From an uncultured Bacteroidia bacterium (GTDB taxonomy: Bacteria > Bacteroidota > Bacteroidia > Bacteroidales > UBA932): a stretch of DNA of 64,000 bases. Below the pieces are notes generated by a model. That model was not told the DNA's origin. It made no database searches and saw nothing but the letters and a program-made list of their open reading frames with translations. Shown piece after piece: positions 45,372-53,784 of the stretch. The stretch lies in contig CACYHF010000012.1 in assembly GCA_902774155.1 (NCBI GenBank), positions 1-64,000 on the forward strand. The letters run 5' to 3'. Position numbers and translations under genes: made by a program. Position 1 is the stretch's first letter; every line of letters starts with the position of its first letter.

Positions 45372-46472
45372 ATGTTGCACTGCAATTATATCATCGACGG
45401 GGTCCAGATGGCGCTGTCGCCGCTGCGGATGCTGCGCGAATGCAGCGTGGAGCCGCCGCTGGAGCCGGACGGAGATCCGGACACCCTGGCCGATGAACAG
45501 CTGGACCTGAAACCGGACAATTACTGCTTCCAGGATAACCTGGTGGAACAGTATGCCCAGTCGCTTCCCACCAAACGCACTTTCCCGCTGGCCTTTCCCG
45601 GGCCCTACACGGCCGGAAAGGTAGCGCAGGCCCTGCTGGATGCCATCTGGATGAGCGGCCACTTCCGCCTGGGAGACCTGAGCCTCAAGGCCGAATGGCG
45701 CTGGAACCACAAGTCTATGGGTCATGCGGCCGCTTTTTACCATTCGGTGGAAAGCGCCTGCTCCTATCTGGATGCTCTGGGCCTCAAACTGGACCAGTTC
45801 AGTCTGTGTAACGGACAGCCTTCCGTTTCCTTCAAGGCCGGTACGGTGGCCGAAGAAGACGCCCTGGATGAAGAAACCTCCCTGTTCCGGGAACTTCCTT
45901 ACCGTACCGCCAACCCCCGCATTTCCCGCAGGCGCAAGGCCTCCGGAGCCCTGCTTCCGGAGCCCAGTGACTGGCTCATCTACATTCCCTTCGACCCTTG
46001 TGATTACCGCCTGGGCGGCAGCGCGCTGGCGCAAGCCCTGGGCGTGCAGCCTTCCACGCCGCCGGACGTAAGCGATGCGGATTATTTCATCGACTGCTAC
46101 GAAGTGGTGCGGGAACTGGTGGAAGACGGCATTGTGAAAGCCGGCGCCACGGTGGGCGACGGCGGCCTGATGGCTTGCCTGCAGGCTATGACCGCTGGCG
46201 GAACGGGCGCCGACATCAGCATCCGGAACATCTGCAAGGCCTACGGCGACGAAACCCAGGTGCGCGTCCTCTTCGCGGAGGTCCCTGGCGTAGTACTGCA
46301 AATTGCCGATATCGACTATGATTATATAGACGCGGAACTCATCCTGCAGGACGTAGTGTATTATCCCATCGGCCACCCATCGGCCACCCACGGCGGCGTG
46401 CGCCTGACCGAAAGCGTTGAAATCCCGCAAATCCTTGAATCCCTGTTAAATACCCTGGAGGGCGAAGATTAA
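45372..46472 (+). CDS. PurL-like AIR-synthase-related protein (stand-alone C-terminal domain type)
   Basis: 366 aa. The region VELVEDGIVKAGATVGDGGL (here read as RELVEDGIVKAGATVGDGGL) followed by MACLQAM and GGTGADI matches the C-terminal AIR-synthase fold of phosphoribosylformylglycinamidine synthase. The N-terminal half is divergent (FAGPYTAGK-like region FPGPYTAGKVAQALLDAIWM). It lacks the full PurL architecture, so catalysis of the FGAM step by itself is unlikely; a regulatory or diverged role is possible. The start at 45372 is preferred over 45363 because of the promoter position. The TAA overlaps the phoH ATG by one base. Confidence 0.72.
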   Translation: MLHCNYIIDGVQMALSPLRMLRECSVEPPLEPDGDPDTLADEQLDLKPDNYCFQDNLVEQYAQSLPTKRTFPLAFPGPYTAGKVAQALLDAIWMSGHFRLGDLSLKAEWRWNHKSMGHAAAFYHSVESACSYLDALGLKLDQFSLCNGQPSVSFKAGTVAEEDALDEETSLFRELPYRTANPRISRRRKASGALLPEPSDWLIYIPFDPCDYRLGGSALAQALGVQPSTPPDVSDADYFIDCYEVVRELVEDGIVKAGATVGDGGLMACLQAMTAGGTGADISIRNICKAYGDETQVRVLFAEVPGVVLQIADIDYDYIDAELILQDVVYYPIGHPSATHGGVRLTESVEIPQILESLLNTLEGED

Positions 46473-47797
46473 TGGCCAAGATTTTTGTTTTAGACACCAA
46501 CATCATCCTTCACGACTACCAGAGCGTGAAGCAGTTCCAAGACAACGACATCGTGATCCCTATGGCCGTGGTGGAGGAACTGGACAAGTTCAAGAAGGGA
46601 AATGATGCCCTGAGTTTCAACGCCCGCGCCTTTATGCGGGAAATCACCAAGCTCACGGACAAGTACAAGATGGGCAAGCGCGGTTTTCCGCTGGGCCCCG
46701 GTCTGGGTTTCATCAAGATCGAGCCCAACCACCCCTTCGCTCCGGAGTTCCAAGACCTCTTCCGGGACGATATCCAGGACCATCGCATCCTGGCCACAGC
46801 TATGTGGGTGCGGGACAACAACCCGCGTCGTTTCGTGGCCCTGGTCACCAAGGACATCAACCTGCGCCTGAAAGCCAAGGCGGCCGGTATGGAAGTGCAG
46901 GATTACCTGCGCGACCGCTTGGACGACGAAGTAACGGACAGCCTGGAGCGTGAGGTGATCCAGATGGACGCCACCTCGGAAGCCGTCCAGCGCCTGGCCT
47001 ACGGACAGGACAACTTTATGGACTGGAAGGAGGTATCGGCCAAGGAACCCACGCCCAACCAGCTATACATATTTAATATGGGGGGCGACAACGTCTGCGC
47101 CCGCTACGATGCCTTCCGCAAGCAGATTGTGCTGGTTCCCACCCGGCAGGCCTGCGGCATCAAGCCCCGCAACACAGAGCAGAAGTTCGCCCTGGACGCC
47201 TGTCTGAACAAAAAGATTCCGCTGGTATCCCTTACCGGTGGCGCCGGAACCGGTAAAACCCTGCTGGCCCTGGCCGCCGCCATGGAACTGGCCGATGAAT
47301 ACGACCAGATTATCCTCTCCCGTCCCACCGTGGTGCTGGGAGGCCAGGATATCGGCTTCCTCCCTGGTGACCAACGCTCCAAGATGAGCCCTTACGTCCA
47401 GCCCCTGATGGACAACCTGGATGTAATCAAACACTGCTTCCGCCCCGGCAGCAAACAAGTCCAGCGCATCGAAGCTATGCTCCGGGAAGAACGCCTGCTC
47501 ATTTCGCCGTTGGCCTACATCCGCGGCCGCTCCCTGGGAAAGGTGTTTTTCATTGTGGACGAAGCCCAGAACCTTACCCCGCACGAGGTGAAGACCATCA
47601 TCACCCGTGCCGGCGAAGGCACCAAGATGGTGTTTACCGGTGATATCTTCCAGATAGACCAGCCTTACCTGGACCAATGGTCCAACGGCCTCACCCACCT
47701 GGGCGAAAAGATGAAAGGCCAGGCCCTCTTCCAGCACGTCTTCCTTCGAAAAGGCGAACGCTCCGAACTCTCCGATATGGCTGCTAAACTGCTATAG
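46472..47797 (+). CDS. PhoH family protein with N-terminal PIN domain (PhoH2 type)
   Basis: 441 aa. The N-terminal PIN nuclease domain has KIFVLDTNIILHDY, VVEELDKFKKG and LVTKDINLRLKA. The C-terminal PhoH ATPase has Walker A GGAGTGKT (256-263), IILSRPTVVLGG, DIGFLPGD, the Walker B region VFFIVDEAQNLTP and MVFTGDIFQID. PhoH2 proteins from mycobacteria unwind and cleave RNA using ATP; the same is inferred here. It is coupled by one base to the PurL-like gene and convergent with ppdK across a hairpin pair. Confidence 0.93.
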   Translation: MAKIFVLDTNIILHDYQSVKQFQDNDIVIPMAVVEELDKFKKGNDALSFNARAFMREITKLTDKYKMGKRGFPLGPGLGFIKIEPNHPFAPEFQDLFRDDIQDHRILATAMWVRDNNPRRFVALVTKDINLRLKAKAAGMEVQDYLRDRLDDEVTDSLEREVIQMDATSEAVQRLAYGQDNFMDWKEVSAKEPTPNQLYIFNMGGDNVCARYDAFRKQIVLVPTRQACGIKPRNTEQKFALDACLNKKIPLVSLTGGAGTGKTLLALAAAMELADEYDQIILSRPTVVLGGQDIGFLPGDQRSKMSPYVQPLMDNLDVIKHCFRPGSKQVQRIEAMLREERLLISPLAYIRGRSLGKVFFIVDEAQNLTPHEVKTIITRAGEGTKMVFTGDIFQIDQPYLDQWSNGLTHLGEKMKGQALFQHVFLRKGERSELSDMAAKLL

Positions 47798-47810
47798 CAA
47801 TCCCCTGGTG

Positions 47811-47907
47811 TACAAGGTTGGTTTTTACACGGCCAACCTTGCACCCAGAGATACGCCCAAAAGCATATTAACGTACAAGGTTGGCTCAATTTGAACCAAC
47901 CTTGTAC
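47811..47907. terminator. Two strong hairpins with the same stem between convergent phoH and ppdK
   Basis: Hairpin 1 (47811-47843): TACAAGGTTGG, a 11-nt loop with TTTTT, CCAACCTTGCA. Hairpin 2 (47873-47907): GTACAAGGTTGG, an 11-nt loop, CCAACCTTGTAC, a perfect 12-bp stem. The stem is repeated 63 bp apart. The place fits a bidirectional terminator, but no long T-run follows either stem. It resembles the other shared-stem palindrome loci of this window. Confidence 0.7.
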
Positions 47908-47937
47908 ATATTAAGGGCTTTGCAGTTATCAGCCTAA

Positions 47938-50664
47938 CTATTTGCTCTGCTGGATTTGGGCCTGGGCAGCGGCGAGGCGGGCGATGGGTACGCGGAACGG
48001 GCTGCAGGACACATAGTCGATGCCGATGGTGTTGAAGAACTCGATGGACTTGGGATCACCACCGTGTTCACCGCAGATACCGCACTGGAGGTCTTTGCGG
48101 CGGCTGCGGCCTTTGTCCACGCCAATCTTTACCAGCTGGCCCACGGCCTTGGTGTCGATGGTCTGGAAAGGATCGGCGTCCAGGATCTTGTTGCCCAGAT
48201 AGTCACCCATGAAGGTGCCGATATCGTCGCGGCTGAAGCCGAAGGTCATCTGGGTGAGGTCGTTGGTACCGAAGCTGAAGAACTGGGCTTCGCGGGCCAT
48301 ACGGTCTGCGGTGAGGGCAGCGCGAGGGATCTCGATCATGGTACCGAACTGGTAGTCCAGGAGAGCACCCTGCTGGGCCTGGACTTCGGCCTTGATCTTT
48401 TCGCAGATAGCCTTCTGGAAGCTGAGCTCACGGGCGCTGATGGTCACAGGGATCATGATTTCCGGGTGCGGGTGCAGACCTTCCTTCTGGAGTTCGGCGG
48501 TGGCGGTGAAGATGGCGCGATACTGGGTTTCGGCGATGAGCGGGAAGCTCACGTGCAGACGCACGCCGCGATGACCCATCATGGGGTTCACCTCGTGCAG
48601 GCTTTCGCCGCGCTTCTCCACTTCCTTCACGGAAATACCCAGATCCTTGGCCAGTTCCTTCTTCTTGTCTTCGCCCTGAGGAACGAATTCGTGCAGCGGC
48701 GGATCCAGCAGACGGAACACAACGGGCTTGCCGTCCATCACGCGGAGGGTTTCCTTAACGGCGGCCTTCATAAAGGGCTCCAGTTCGGCCAGGGCCGACT
48801 TGCGTTCTTCATCGGTGTCGCAGAGGATCATCTTGCGGAGCTTGGACAGCGGCAATTCGCTGTTGCGGCCGTAGAACATGTGCTCGATACGGAACAGGCC
48901 GATACCCTGGGCACCGAACTTGAGGGCGCGGGCGGCATCTTCCGGCGTATCGGCATTGGTGCGGATACCCAGCTTGCGGAACTTGTCGCACATGGTCATG
49001 AACTTGGCGAAGAGCGGGTTCTCGCTGGCGTCCATGGTCTCGATGGAGCCTTCATATACCAGACCCTTGGCACCGTTCAGGGACAGCCATTCGCCTTCCT
49101 TGAACGCCTTGTCAATGCCGGCGAACTTCACGGTCTTCTCCTTGAAGTTGATCTTGAGGGCGTCGCAGCCCACGATGCAGCACTTACCCCAACCACGGGC
49201 CACCAGGGCGGCGTGGGAGGTCATACCGCCGCGCTCGGTGAGGATACCCACGGAGGCGTGCATACCGTCGATGTCTTCGGGAGAGGTTTCTTCACGGACC
49301 AGGATGCACTTCTTGCCGGCCTGGTTGTACTTGATGGCGTCTTCGGAGGTGAAGACGATCTGACCTACGGCACCACCCGGGGAAGCGGGCAGACCCTGTG
49401 CCAGCACGGAAGCCTTCTTCTCGGATGCGGGATCCAGGATGGGGTGCAGAACCTCGTCCAACTGGGCGGGGGCCACGCGCATCACGGCGGTCTTTTCGTC
49501 GATGAGGCCTTCGTCTACCATATCAACGGCCATCTGAAGGGCGGCCAGACCGGTGCGCTTGCCAATACGGCACTGCAGCATCCACAACTTGCCTTCCTGG
49601 ATAGTGAATTCGATGTCCTGCATATCCTGGAAATGCTCTTCCAGATGTTTGCGGATGTCGTCCAGCTCTTTGTAAACCTCCGGCATGGCGGTTTCCAGAG
49701 AGGCCAGGTTCTTATTCTTTTCGCTCTTGGTAGCTTCGTTCAGGGGGTTGGGGGTACGGATACCGGCCACCACGTCTTCACCCTGGGCATTGATGAGCCA
49801 TTCGCCATAGAACTTGTTGTCACCGTTGGCGGGGTTGCGGGAGAAAGCCACACCGGTAGCGGAGGTGTCACCCATATTACCGAATACCATGGACTGGACG
49901 TTCACAGCGGTGCCCCAGTCGTCCGGAATGTGTTCGATCTGACGATAGCGGATGGCGCGTTTGCCGTTCCAGCTCTTGAACACGCCGCCGATGGAACCCC
50001 AAAGCTGAGCTTTGGCATCGTCCGGGAATTCAACGCCCAGAACTTCTTTGATGCGCACTTTGAAAGCCTCGGCCAGGTCTTTCAGCTGTTCGGCGGTGAG
50101 CTCGGTGTCGCTCTTGTAACCGTTGGCCTTCTTAACTTCTTCCATCATGCGGTCCAGCTGCTGGCGGATGCCCTGGCCGTCGGCGGGTTCGATGCCTTCG
50201 GCCTTCTCCATCACGACGTCGGAATACATCATAATGAGACGGCGATAGGCGTCGTACACGAAGCGGGGGTTGCCGGTCTTCTTGATGAGGCCAGGGATGG
50301 TCTTGGAGCACAGGCCGATATTGAGGATGGTGTCCATCATACCCGGCATGGAGCTGCGGGCGCCGGAGCGGCAGCTGACGAGGAGGGGATCGTTCTCATC
50401 GCCGAACTTCTTGCCCATAATCTTTTCCGTTGCTTCCAGAGCGGAGGCTACTTCGGCCTTGAGTTCGGGGGTGTAACCACCACCCAGCCGGTAATATTCC
50501 GTGCAGCACTCGGTGGTGATGGTGAAGCCGGCGGGCACAGGCATGCCCAGGAGGTTCATCTCGGCCAGGTTGGCGCCTTTGCCACCCAGCAACTCTCTCA
50601 TCTTGCCATCGCCCTCGGCGTGCTTGCCACCGAAACGATAGACTCTTTTCTTGTGTTGTGCCAT
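47938..50664 (-). CDS. ppdK: Pyruvate, phosphate dikinase
   Basis: 908 aa, normal length. It interconverts pyruvate + ATP + Pi and phosphoenolpyruvate + AMP + PPi; in Bacteroidales it links glycolysis and C4 metabolism. The N-terminal ATP-binding domain begins VYRFGGKHAEGDGKMRELLG with GGKGANLAEM. The central phosphohistidine region reads GGMTSHAALVARGWGKCCIV. The C-terminal PEP-binding barrel has MGHRGVRLHVSFPLIAETQY, SFGTNDLTQMTFGFSRDD and CGICGEHGGDPKSIEF. The minus-strand promoter (50720-50750) leaves a leader of about 50 nt. Codon usage looks like that of a highly expressed gene. Confidence 0.97.
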   Translation of the reverse strand: MAQHKKRVYRFGGKHAEGDGKMRELLGGKGANLAEMNLLGMPVPAGFTITTECCTEYYRLGGGYTPELKAEVASALEATEKIMGKKFGDENDPLLVSCRSGARSSMPGMMDTILNIGLCSKTIPGLIKKTGNPRFVYDAYRRLIMMYSDVVMEKAEGIEPADGQGIRQQLDRMMEEVKKANGYKSDTELTAEQLKDLAEAFKVRIKEVLGVEFPDDAKAQLWGSIGGVFKSWNGKRAIRYRQIEHIPDDWGTAVNVQSMVFGNMGDTSATGVAFSRNPANGDNKFYGEWLINAQGEDVVAGIRTPNPLNEATKSEKNKNLASLETAMPEVYKELDDIRKHLEEHFQDMQDIEFTIQEGKLWMLQCRIGKRTGLAALQMAVDMVDEGLIDEKTAVMRVAPAQLDEVLHPILDPASEKKASVLAQGLPASPGGAVGQIVFTSEDAIKYNQAGKKCILVREETSPEDIDGMHASVGILTERGGMTSHAALVARGWGKCCIVGCDALKINFKEKTVKFAGIDKAFKEGEWLSLNGAKGLVYEGSIETMDASENPLFAKFMTMCDKFRKLGIRTNADTPEDAARALKFGAQGIGLFRIEHMFYGRNSELPLSKLRKMILCDTDEERKSALAELEPFMKAAVKETLRVMDGKPVVFRLLDPPLHEFVPQGEDKKKELAKDLGISVKEVEKRGESLHEVNPMMGHRGVRLHVSFPLIAETQYRAIFTATAELQKEGLHPHPEIMIPVTISARELSFQKAICEKIKAEVQAQQGALLDYQFGTMIEIPRAALTADRMAREAQFFSFGTNDLTQMTFGFSRDDIGTFMGDYLGNKILDADPFQTIDTKAVGQLVKIGVDKGRSRRKDLQCGICGEHGGDPKSIEFFNTIGIDYVSCSPFRVPIARLAAAQAQIQQSK

Positions 50665-50719
50665 GTTTGTCTGAATTATAGTTTATAAGATTATTTAAAT
50701 ATTTCTTGTCACAAACATG

Positions 50720-50750
50720 CAAATATAGGAAAAAAAGTTAACCTTTCCAA
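50720..50750 (-). promoter_or_regulatory. Promoter of ppdK
   Basis: On the minus strand: TTGG (50747-50750), 19 bp, TATATTTG (50720-50727). The -33 part lies inside the last codons of the upstream acyltransferase gene. Confidence 0.7.
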
Positions 50751-51598
50751 CCGGCTATGTCCCAAGCTGAAAATTCGTATGTTAAAGGCCGATGGTAACA
50801 GGCCTCATAGCACGCCTTCTTGGCCTGGTAATCGGCCTCACAGAGGGCGAAGCTGTTGTCACGGTCGCTCAGGGCCGGATCCGGGAACAGCGGATCCAGC
50901 ACGTGCAGGACCAACTTCACCTGGTTGAACTCCGGCGTTTGCGCTTCCGGCAGGTCCACCATTTCCACAAAAGTGGGCACTACCGGCACGCCGTACTGGG
51001 CGGCGAAGAGGAAGGCTCCGCGCTTCTGCGGCCGGGGCTTCCGGTAGTTGAACCACATTTCCTGTTCCGGATAGATAAGGATGAAGTGATTGGCATCCAG
51101 ATGCTTGCACATAAGCGCGCGGAAAGCGCCGTTCATATAGGATGGCTCCTGGATGAGGGGGATCACATCGATGTTCCGGAGCACGAAGCCGTTAAGCCCG
51201 GGCATCACGAAGTTCGTGCCCTGGCTGATGGCGGCCAGCCGGCCGTGCCCGGAAAGGCGGGCCAGGGTGCGGTGTACGCCGTTGTCGAAGGGATTGAAGT
51301 GATTGCTGGTCAAAAAGGCCGGCCCATGCAGGGCCTGGAGTTTCTCCAGCCCAACGATTTCGTTCACGCCGTCACTGTAACGCCGGATCCAGTGATCCAC
51401 GATGGCACGCGCCGCCAGGTTCTTGAGCCGGAAGCCCGGGGTGTCCAGCTTGGCTACATAGTCCAGTATATCGGCCTTCAGGGCCTCCGAACTCCGCTGC
51501 GGGTCGAAGGGTTCGGTTTTGTCGTTGAATCGGCCTTCTTCCGCCGCCCGGCGGATGTTTGCGATGGCCTGGGCCCGGCCGGGAGTCACTAAGAGCAT
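50738..51598 (-). CDS. PlsC-type 1-acylglycerol-3-phosphate acyltransferase
   Basis: 286 aa. The acyltransferase motif I is TSNHFNPFDNG (the NHxxxxD catalytic pair), motif III is ILIYPEQEMW, and the pocket region is VPVVPTFVEM. It likely transfers acyl chains to lysophosphatidic acid or a related lipid at the inner face of the membrane; the substrate is not determined by sequence. There is no obvious transmembrane helix. It starts within the glycosyltransferase gene (10 bp overlap), so the two are one unit. Confidence 0.85.
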   Translation of the reverse strand: MLLVTPGRAQAIANIRRAAEEGRFNDKTEPFDPQRSSEALKADILDYVAKLDTPGFRLKNLAARAIVDHWIRRYSDGVNEIVGLEKLQALHGPAFLTSNHFNPFDNGVHRTLARLSGHGRLAAISQGTNFVMPGLNGFVLRNIDVIPLIQEPSYMNGAFRALMCKHLDANHFILIYPEQEMWFNYRKPRPQKRGAFLFAAQYGVPVVPTFVEMVDLPEAQTPEFNQVKLVLHVLDPLFPDPALSDRDNSFALCEADYQAKKACYEACYHRPLTYEFSAWDIAGWKG

Positions 51599-52563
51599 AG
51601 GCGCAGGGCAGGCGTTGCCTGGATGAGGGAGCGGAACGACACCGGCGCCTTGGTCAGCCGGGCTGCCATGCGGATGAGCCGCCTGATGGCATTCTTATAG
51701 TTTTTCATGGCCGATGCATCTTGCAGGAAAGCCTTTTGCCGGGCGCGGATTTCGGCCTCGTAGCCCGATGTGGCGGCATATTTCCAGAAAATATTATCAT
51801 AAGGGACGCTCTCGTTGAGCCAGGGCTTGGAGGCCAGGTTGAAGTGGATGATCTGCGGATTGTCCATAAAACGGAGGCACTCGGAAGGCATTGCATTCCA
51901 GTCCGGATCCAGGTAATGGATGCCCTGCCAGCAGAGGGTGTTCAGGTAATCCTGATCGGGTGCCACGGTTTCCAGACCGTAGCGCTCCACCCAGTCCAGG
52001 AATCGGCCGCTCAGGTTAACTTCCCGCAGACGCTTGCAGTTCAAGAGCAAAACGCCGGAATTCACATAATTATGGTGATCCACGCCCACGTAAGTATCAA
52101 TATAATGCATAAAAGGGCCTATTTTCTGGATGGAGTAGTCGGCCACGGCGCCCAGCAGCTTCCCGCCTAGCGGTTCCCGGTACAGGCGGGAGATGTCGCC
52201 GGGCACTACCAGATCGGCATCCAGGTAGATAGCTTTGTCGTATTGCGGGAAAAGCGTGGGAATGAACAGGCGAAAATAGATGGTGAGCGAAGCAAACGCG
52301 CCGAAGCTGTGCTGTTCCAGTTTTTGGACGGCCGGCAATTGGCGCATCAGCTCCGAAAGCGGGTAGAATTCTACTTGGAATCCCTCCCGGGAGAAGCGCG
52401 AAAGACGTTCCCGGTTTTGGTCTGAAATATCGTCTGTAAGCACGTGAATGCGGTATTGGTAGTCCTGGGAGGCGTTTTCCCGGATAGAGTTGATAGCAGT
52501 AGCAAGGAACGGCGAGTAGGCGTCGTTCACCGAAAAAAAGACAGGGATGACAGGTTTTTTCAT
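51589..52563 (-). CDS. Glycosyltransferase family 8
   Basis: 324 aa from MKKPVIPVFFSVNDAYSPFL. The DxD motif is KAIYLDADLVVPGDI, with GT8 blocks FASLTIYFRLFIPTLFPQYD, YVNSGVLLLNCKRLRE, PDQDYLNTL and IHFNLASKPW. It probably moves glucose or galactose from a UDP-sugar to lipopolysaccharide or another glycan. The frame extends to 52611 but the first 16 residues (MPLSLILRRNPNEKIV) precede a good start and look non-coding. It forms a pair with the acyltransferase gene. Confidence 0.9.
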   Translation of the reverse strand: MKKPVIPVFFSVNDAYSPFLATAINSIRENASQDYQYRIHVLTDDISDQNRERLSRFSREGFQVEFYPLSELMRQLPAVQKLEQHSFGAFASLTIYFRLFIPTLFPQYDKAIYLDADLVVPGDISRLYREPLGGKLLGAVADYSIQKIGPFMHYIDTYVGVDHHNYVNSGVLLLNCKRLREVNLSGRFLDWVERYGLETVAPDQDYLNTLCWQGIHYLDPDWNAMPSECLRFMDNPQIIHFNLASKPWLNESVPYDNIFWKYAATSGYEAEIRARQKAFLQDASAMKNYKNAIRRLIRMAARLTKAPVSFRSLIQATPALRLCS

Positions 52564-52633
52564 GACAATCTTTTCATTTGGGTTACGTCGCAAAATTAGA
52601 GAGAGAGGCATTTTTGGAGAAAAAAATGTCGTA

Positions 52634-52717
52634 GGGACGAACGTTTAGGGGCAAAAACCGCATATTTGGGACGAAAGTGGCAAAATTGGGACGAATTAAA
52701 TATTTTTATTATCTTTG
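52634..52717 (+). promoter_or_regulatory. Promoter with three GGGACGAA direct repeats ahead of the LytTR gene
   Basis: The -7 box TATCTTTG is at 52710-52717, with TTGG about 20 bp upstream (52686-52689). GGGACGAA is repeated at 52634-52641, 52668-52675 and 52688-52695; the last two start 20 bp apart and both extend to TTGGGACGAA. LytTR proteins typically bind paired direct repeats about two helical turns apart, so autoregulation is plausible. Confidence 0.65.
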
Positions 52718-52737
52718 TCCCAACAAAAAAGTGACCG

Positions 52738-53550
52738 ATGACACCAATTGCCCGTACTTTTTACAAAATGCCGTCCAACGTGCTGTTTTTTACCGTTGTT
52801 CCCATTTTCTATTTCCTCTTCGTACTGGCATACGACCCCTTCCATATCTCTGAATTCTTAGCTGTAGGACAAGGCCGATACACCCTTAATCTATTGATTT
52901 GCAGCTTAATAGTATTGGGTGTCATGGCGCTCTCCCGTATGCTGCTCTACCTGCTCAGGCGGGTGCTGGACCTGGGCTGGTCCCTCTATATCCTCTGGTG
53001 CGTAGGGGAAGTTGTCCTGTGCGGACTGTTCATCTCCATCCCTATGGGCATCGGCTGGGCGGGCGTCAGAACCTATTTTTCCACTATGTCGCTCTGTGTG
53101 CTGTATACGGCCGGCATTCTGGTTTTCCCGCTGTCCATCCTCACCCTGGCCATCCAGGTTTACGTGCTGAAAAGAAGGCCCAGCGTGGCTCCCGTGGTAG
53201 ATGAACGCACCCTCATCCGCTTCTACGATGAACAGAAGCGGCTCAAACTGGCCGTCTCCTCAGAGTCTATCCTCTATATAGAGGCCGATGACAACTATGT
53301 CCACATCGTCCACCTGGACAACGGACGGGCGCGGGACTATGTCCTGCGCTCCTCTATGCGCGCCCTGGAGGAATCCCTGGCCCGCCACGGACTGGTCCGC
53401 TGTCACCGCTCCTTCTTCATCAATGCCAGCCATGTGGATTTGCTTCGCAAGGACGCCAACGGCTATGCCCTGGCCCAACTGGACAAGGATGGAGTAAAGC
53501 CCATCCCCGTTTCCCGCCGCTATTACGATGCCGTAATCGCCTTGTTATAA
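52738..53550 (+). CDS. Membrane-anchored LytTR-type transcriptional regulator
   Basis: 270 aa. Four hydrophobic segments lie in the first 140 residues (VLFFTVVPIFYFLFVLAY, YTLNLLICSLIVLGVMAL, LYILWCVGEVVLCGLFISI, LCVLYTAGILVFPLSILTL). A LytTR DNA-binding domain follows from about 165 (KLAVSSESILYIEADDNYVH, LVRCHRSFFINASHVDLLRK, KPIPVSRRYYD). No receiver domain is present, so the membrane part probably senses the signal. It lies divergent from the GT8 gene and directly upstream of the candidate small RNA. Confidence 0.9.
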   Translation: MTPIARTFYKMPSNVLFFTVVPIFYFLFVLAYDPFHISEFLAVGQGRYTLNLLICSLIVLGVMALSRMLLYLLRRVLDLGWSLYILWCVGEVVLCGLFISIPMGIGWAGVRTYFSTMSLCVLYTAGILVFPLSILTLAIQVYVLKRRPSVAPVVDERTLIRFYDEQKRLKLAVSSESILYIEADDNYVHIVHLDNGRARDYVLRSSMRALEESLARHGLVRCHRSFFINASHVDLLRKDANGYALAQLDKDGVKPIPVSRRYYDAVIALL

Positions 53551-53596
53551 GTATTTGCTTTCAAATTATAAGCATTTGTCTTTCAGGTGCTTGAGA

Positions 53597-53640
53597 TTAC
53601 AGTTTCTTAATTAAAAATATTTAATTGAATGAAACTGTAA
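53597..53640. terminator. Long AT-rich hairpin after the LytTR gene
   Basis: TTACAGTTTC (53597-53606) and GAAACTGTAA (53631-53640) are exact inverse copies. The 24-nt interior is itself nearly self-complementary (AATTAAA, TTTAATT). It probably ends the regulator transcript before the next promoter. Confidence 0.6.
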
Positions 53641-53646
53641 GAAACC

Positions 53647-53677
53647 TTTGTTTTACACATAAAAGATTGTAACTTTG
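53647..53677 (+). promoter_or_regulatory. Promoter without a following reading frame
   Basis: TTTG (53647-53650), exactly 19 bp, TAACTTTG (53670-53677). A full consensus match with expected transcription from about 53683. The only plus-strand product before the terminator would be the RNA described next. Confidence 0.8.
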
Positions 53678-53682
53678 TCTTT

Positions 53683-53765
53683 GGACACTGAAACCTTTTT
53701 CATGTCCATTTGTTAAGTTCGTTTTATATACCCGAACGGCACCCTTGGGGAGGGGTGCCGTTCAC
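53683..53765 (+). ncRNA. Candidate small RNA, about 80 nt
   Basis: It lies between a perfect promoter and a terminator-like hairpin. The 5' end folds as GGACA(c)TGAAA-CCTT-TTTCATGTCC (53683-53707), a 10-bp stem with one bulge that begins exactly at the predicted first base. A single-stranded AU-rich middle (ATTTGTTAAGTTCGTTTTAT) precedes the terminal GC-rich hairpin. Only a 4-codon frame (ATG at 53702) is present. I recognise no known RNA family. Confidence 0.6.
53735..53762. terminator. GC-rich terminator hairpin, probably bidirectional
   Basis: AACGGCACCC, an 8-nt loop, GGGTGCCGTT: a perfect 10-bp stem. On the plus strand it is followed by CACTTATTATAT rather than a clean T-run. It lies between the candidate small RNA and the end of the GH53 gene on the other strand. 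Confidence 0.75.
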
Positions 53766-53784
53766 TTATTATATGTCAGGCGGA

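Noticed and set aside
47956..50688. An uninterrupted 910-codon frame on the plus strand, antisense to all of ppdK
   Set aside because: It mirrors ppdK codons, has no family resemblance, and arises from the biased codon use of a highly expressed gene with few stop complements. The PPDK motifs on the minus strand are complete.
53702..53716. A leader peptide in the candidate small RNA (ATG TCC ATT TGT TAA)
   Set aside because: Four codons with no downstream gene to control and no ribosome-binding features.
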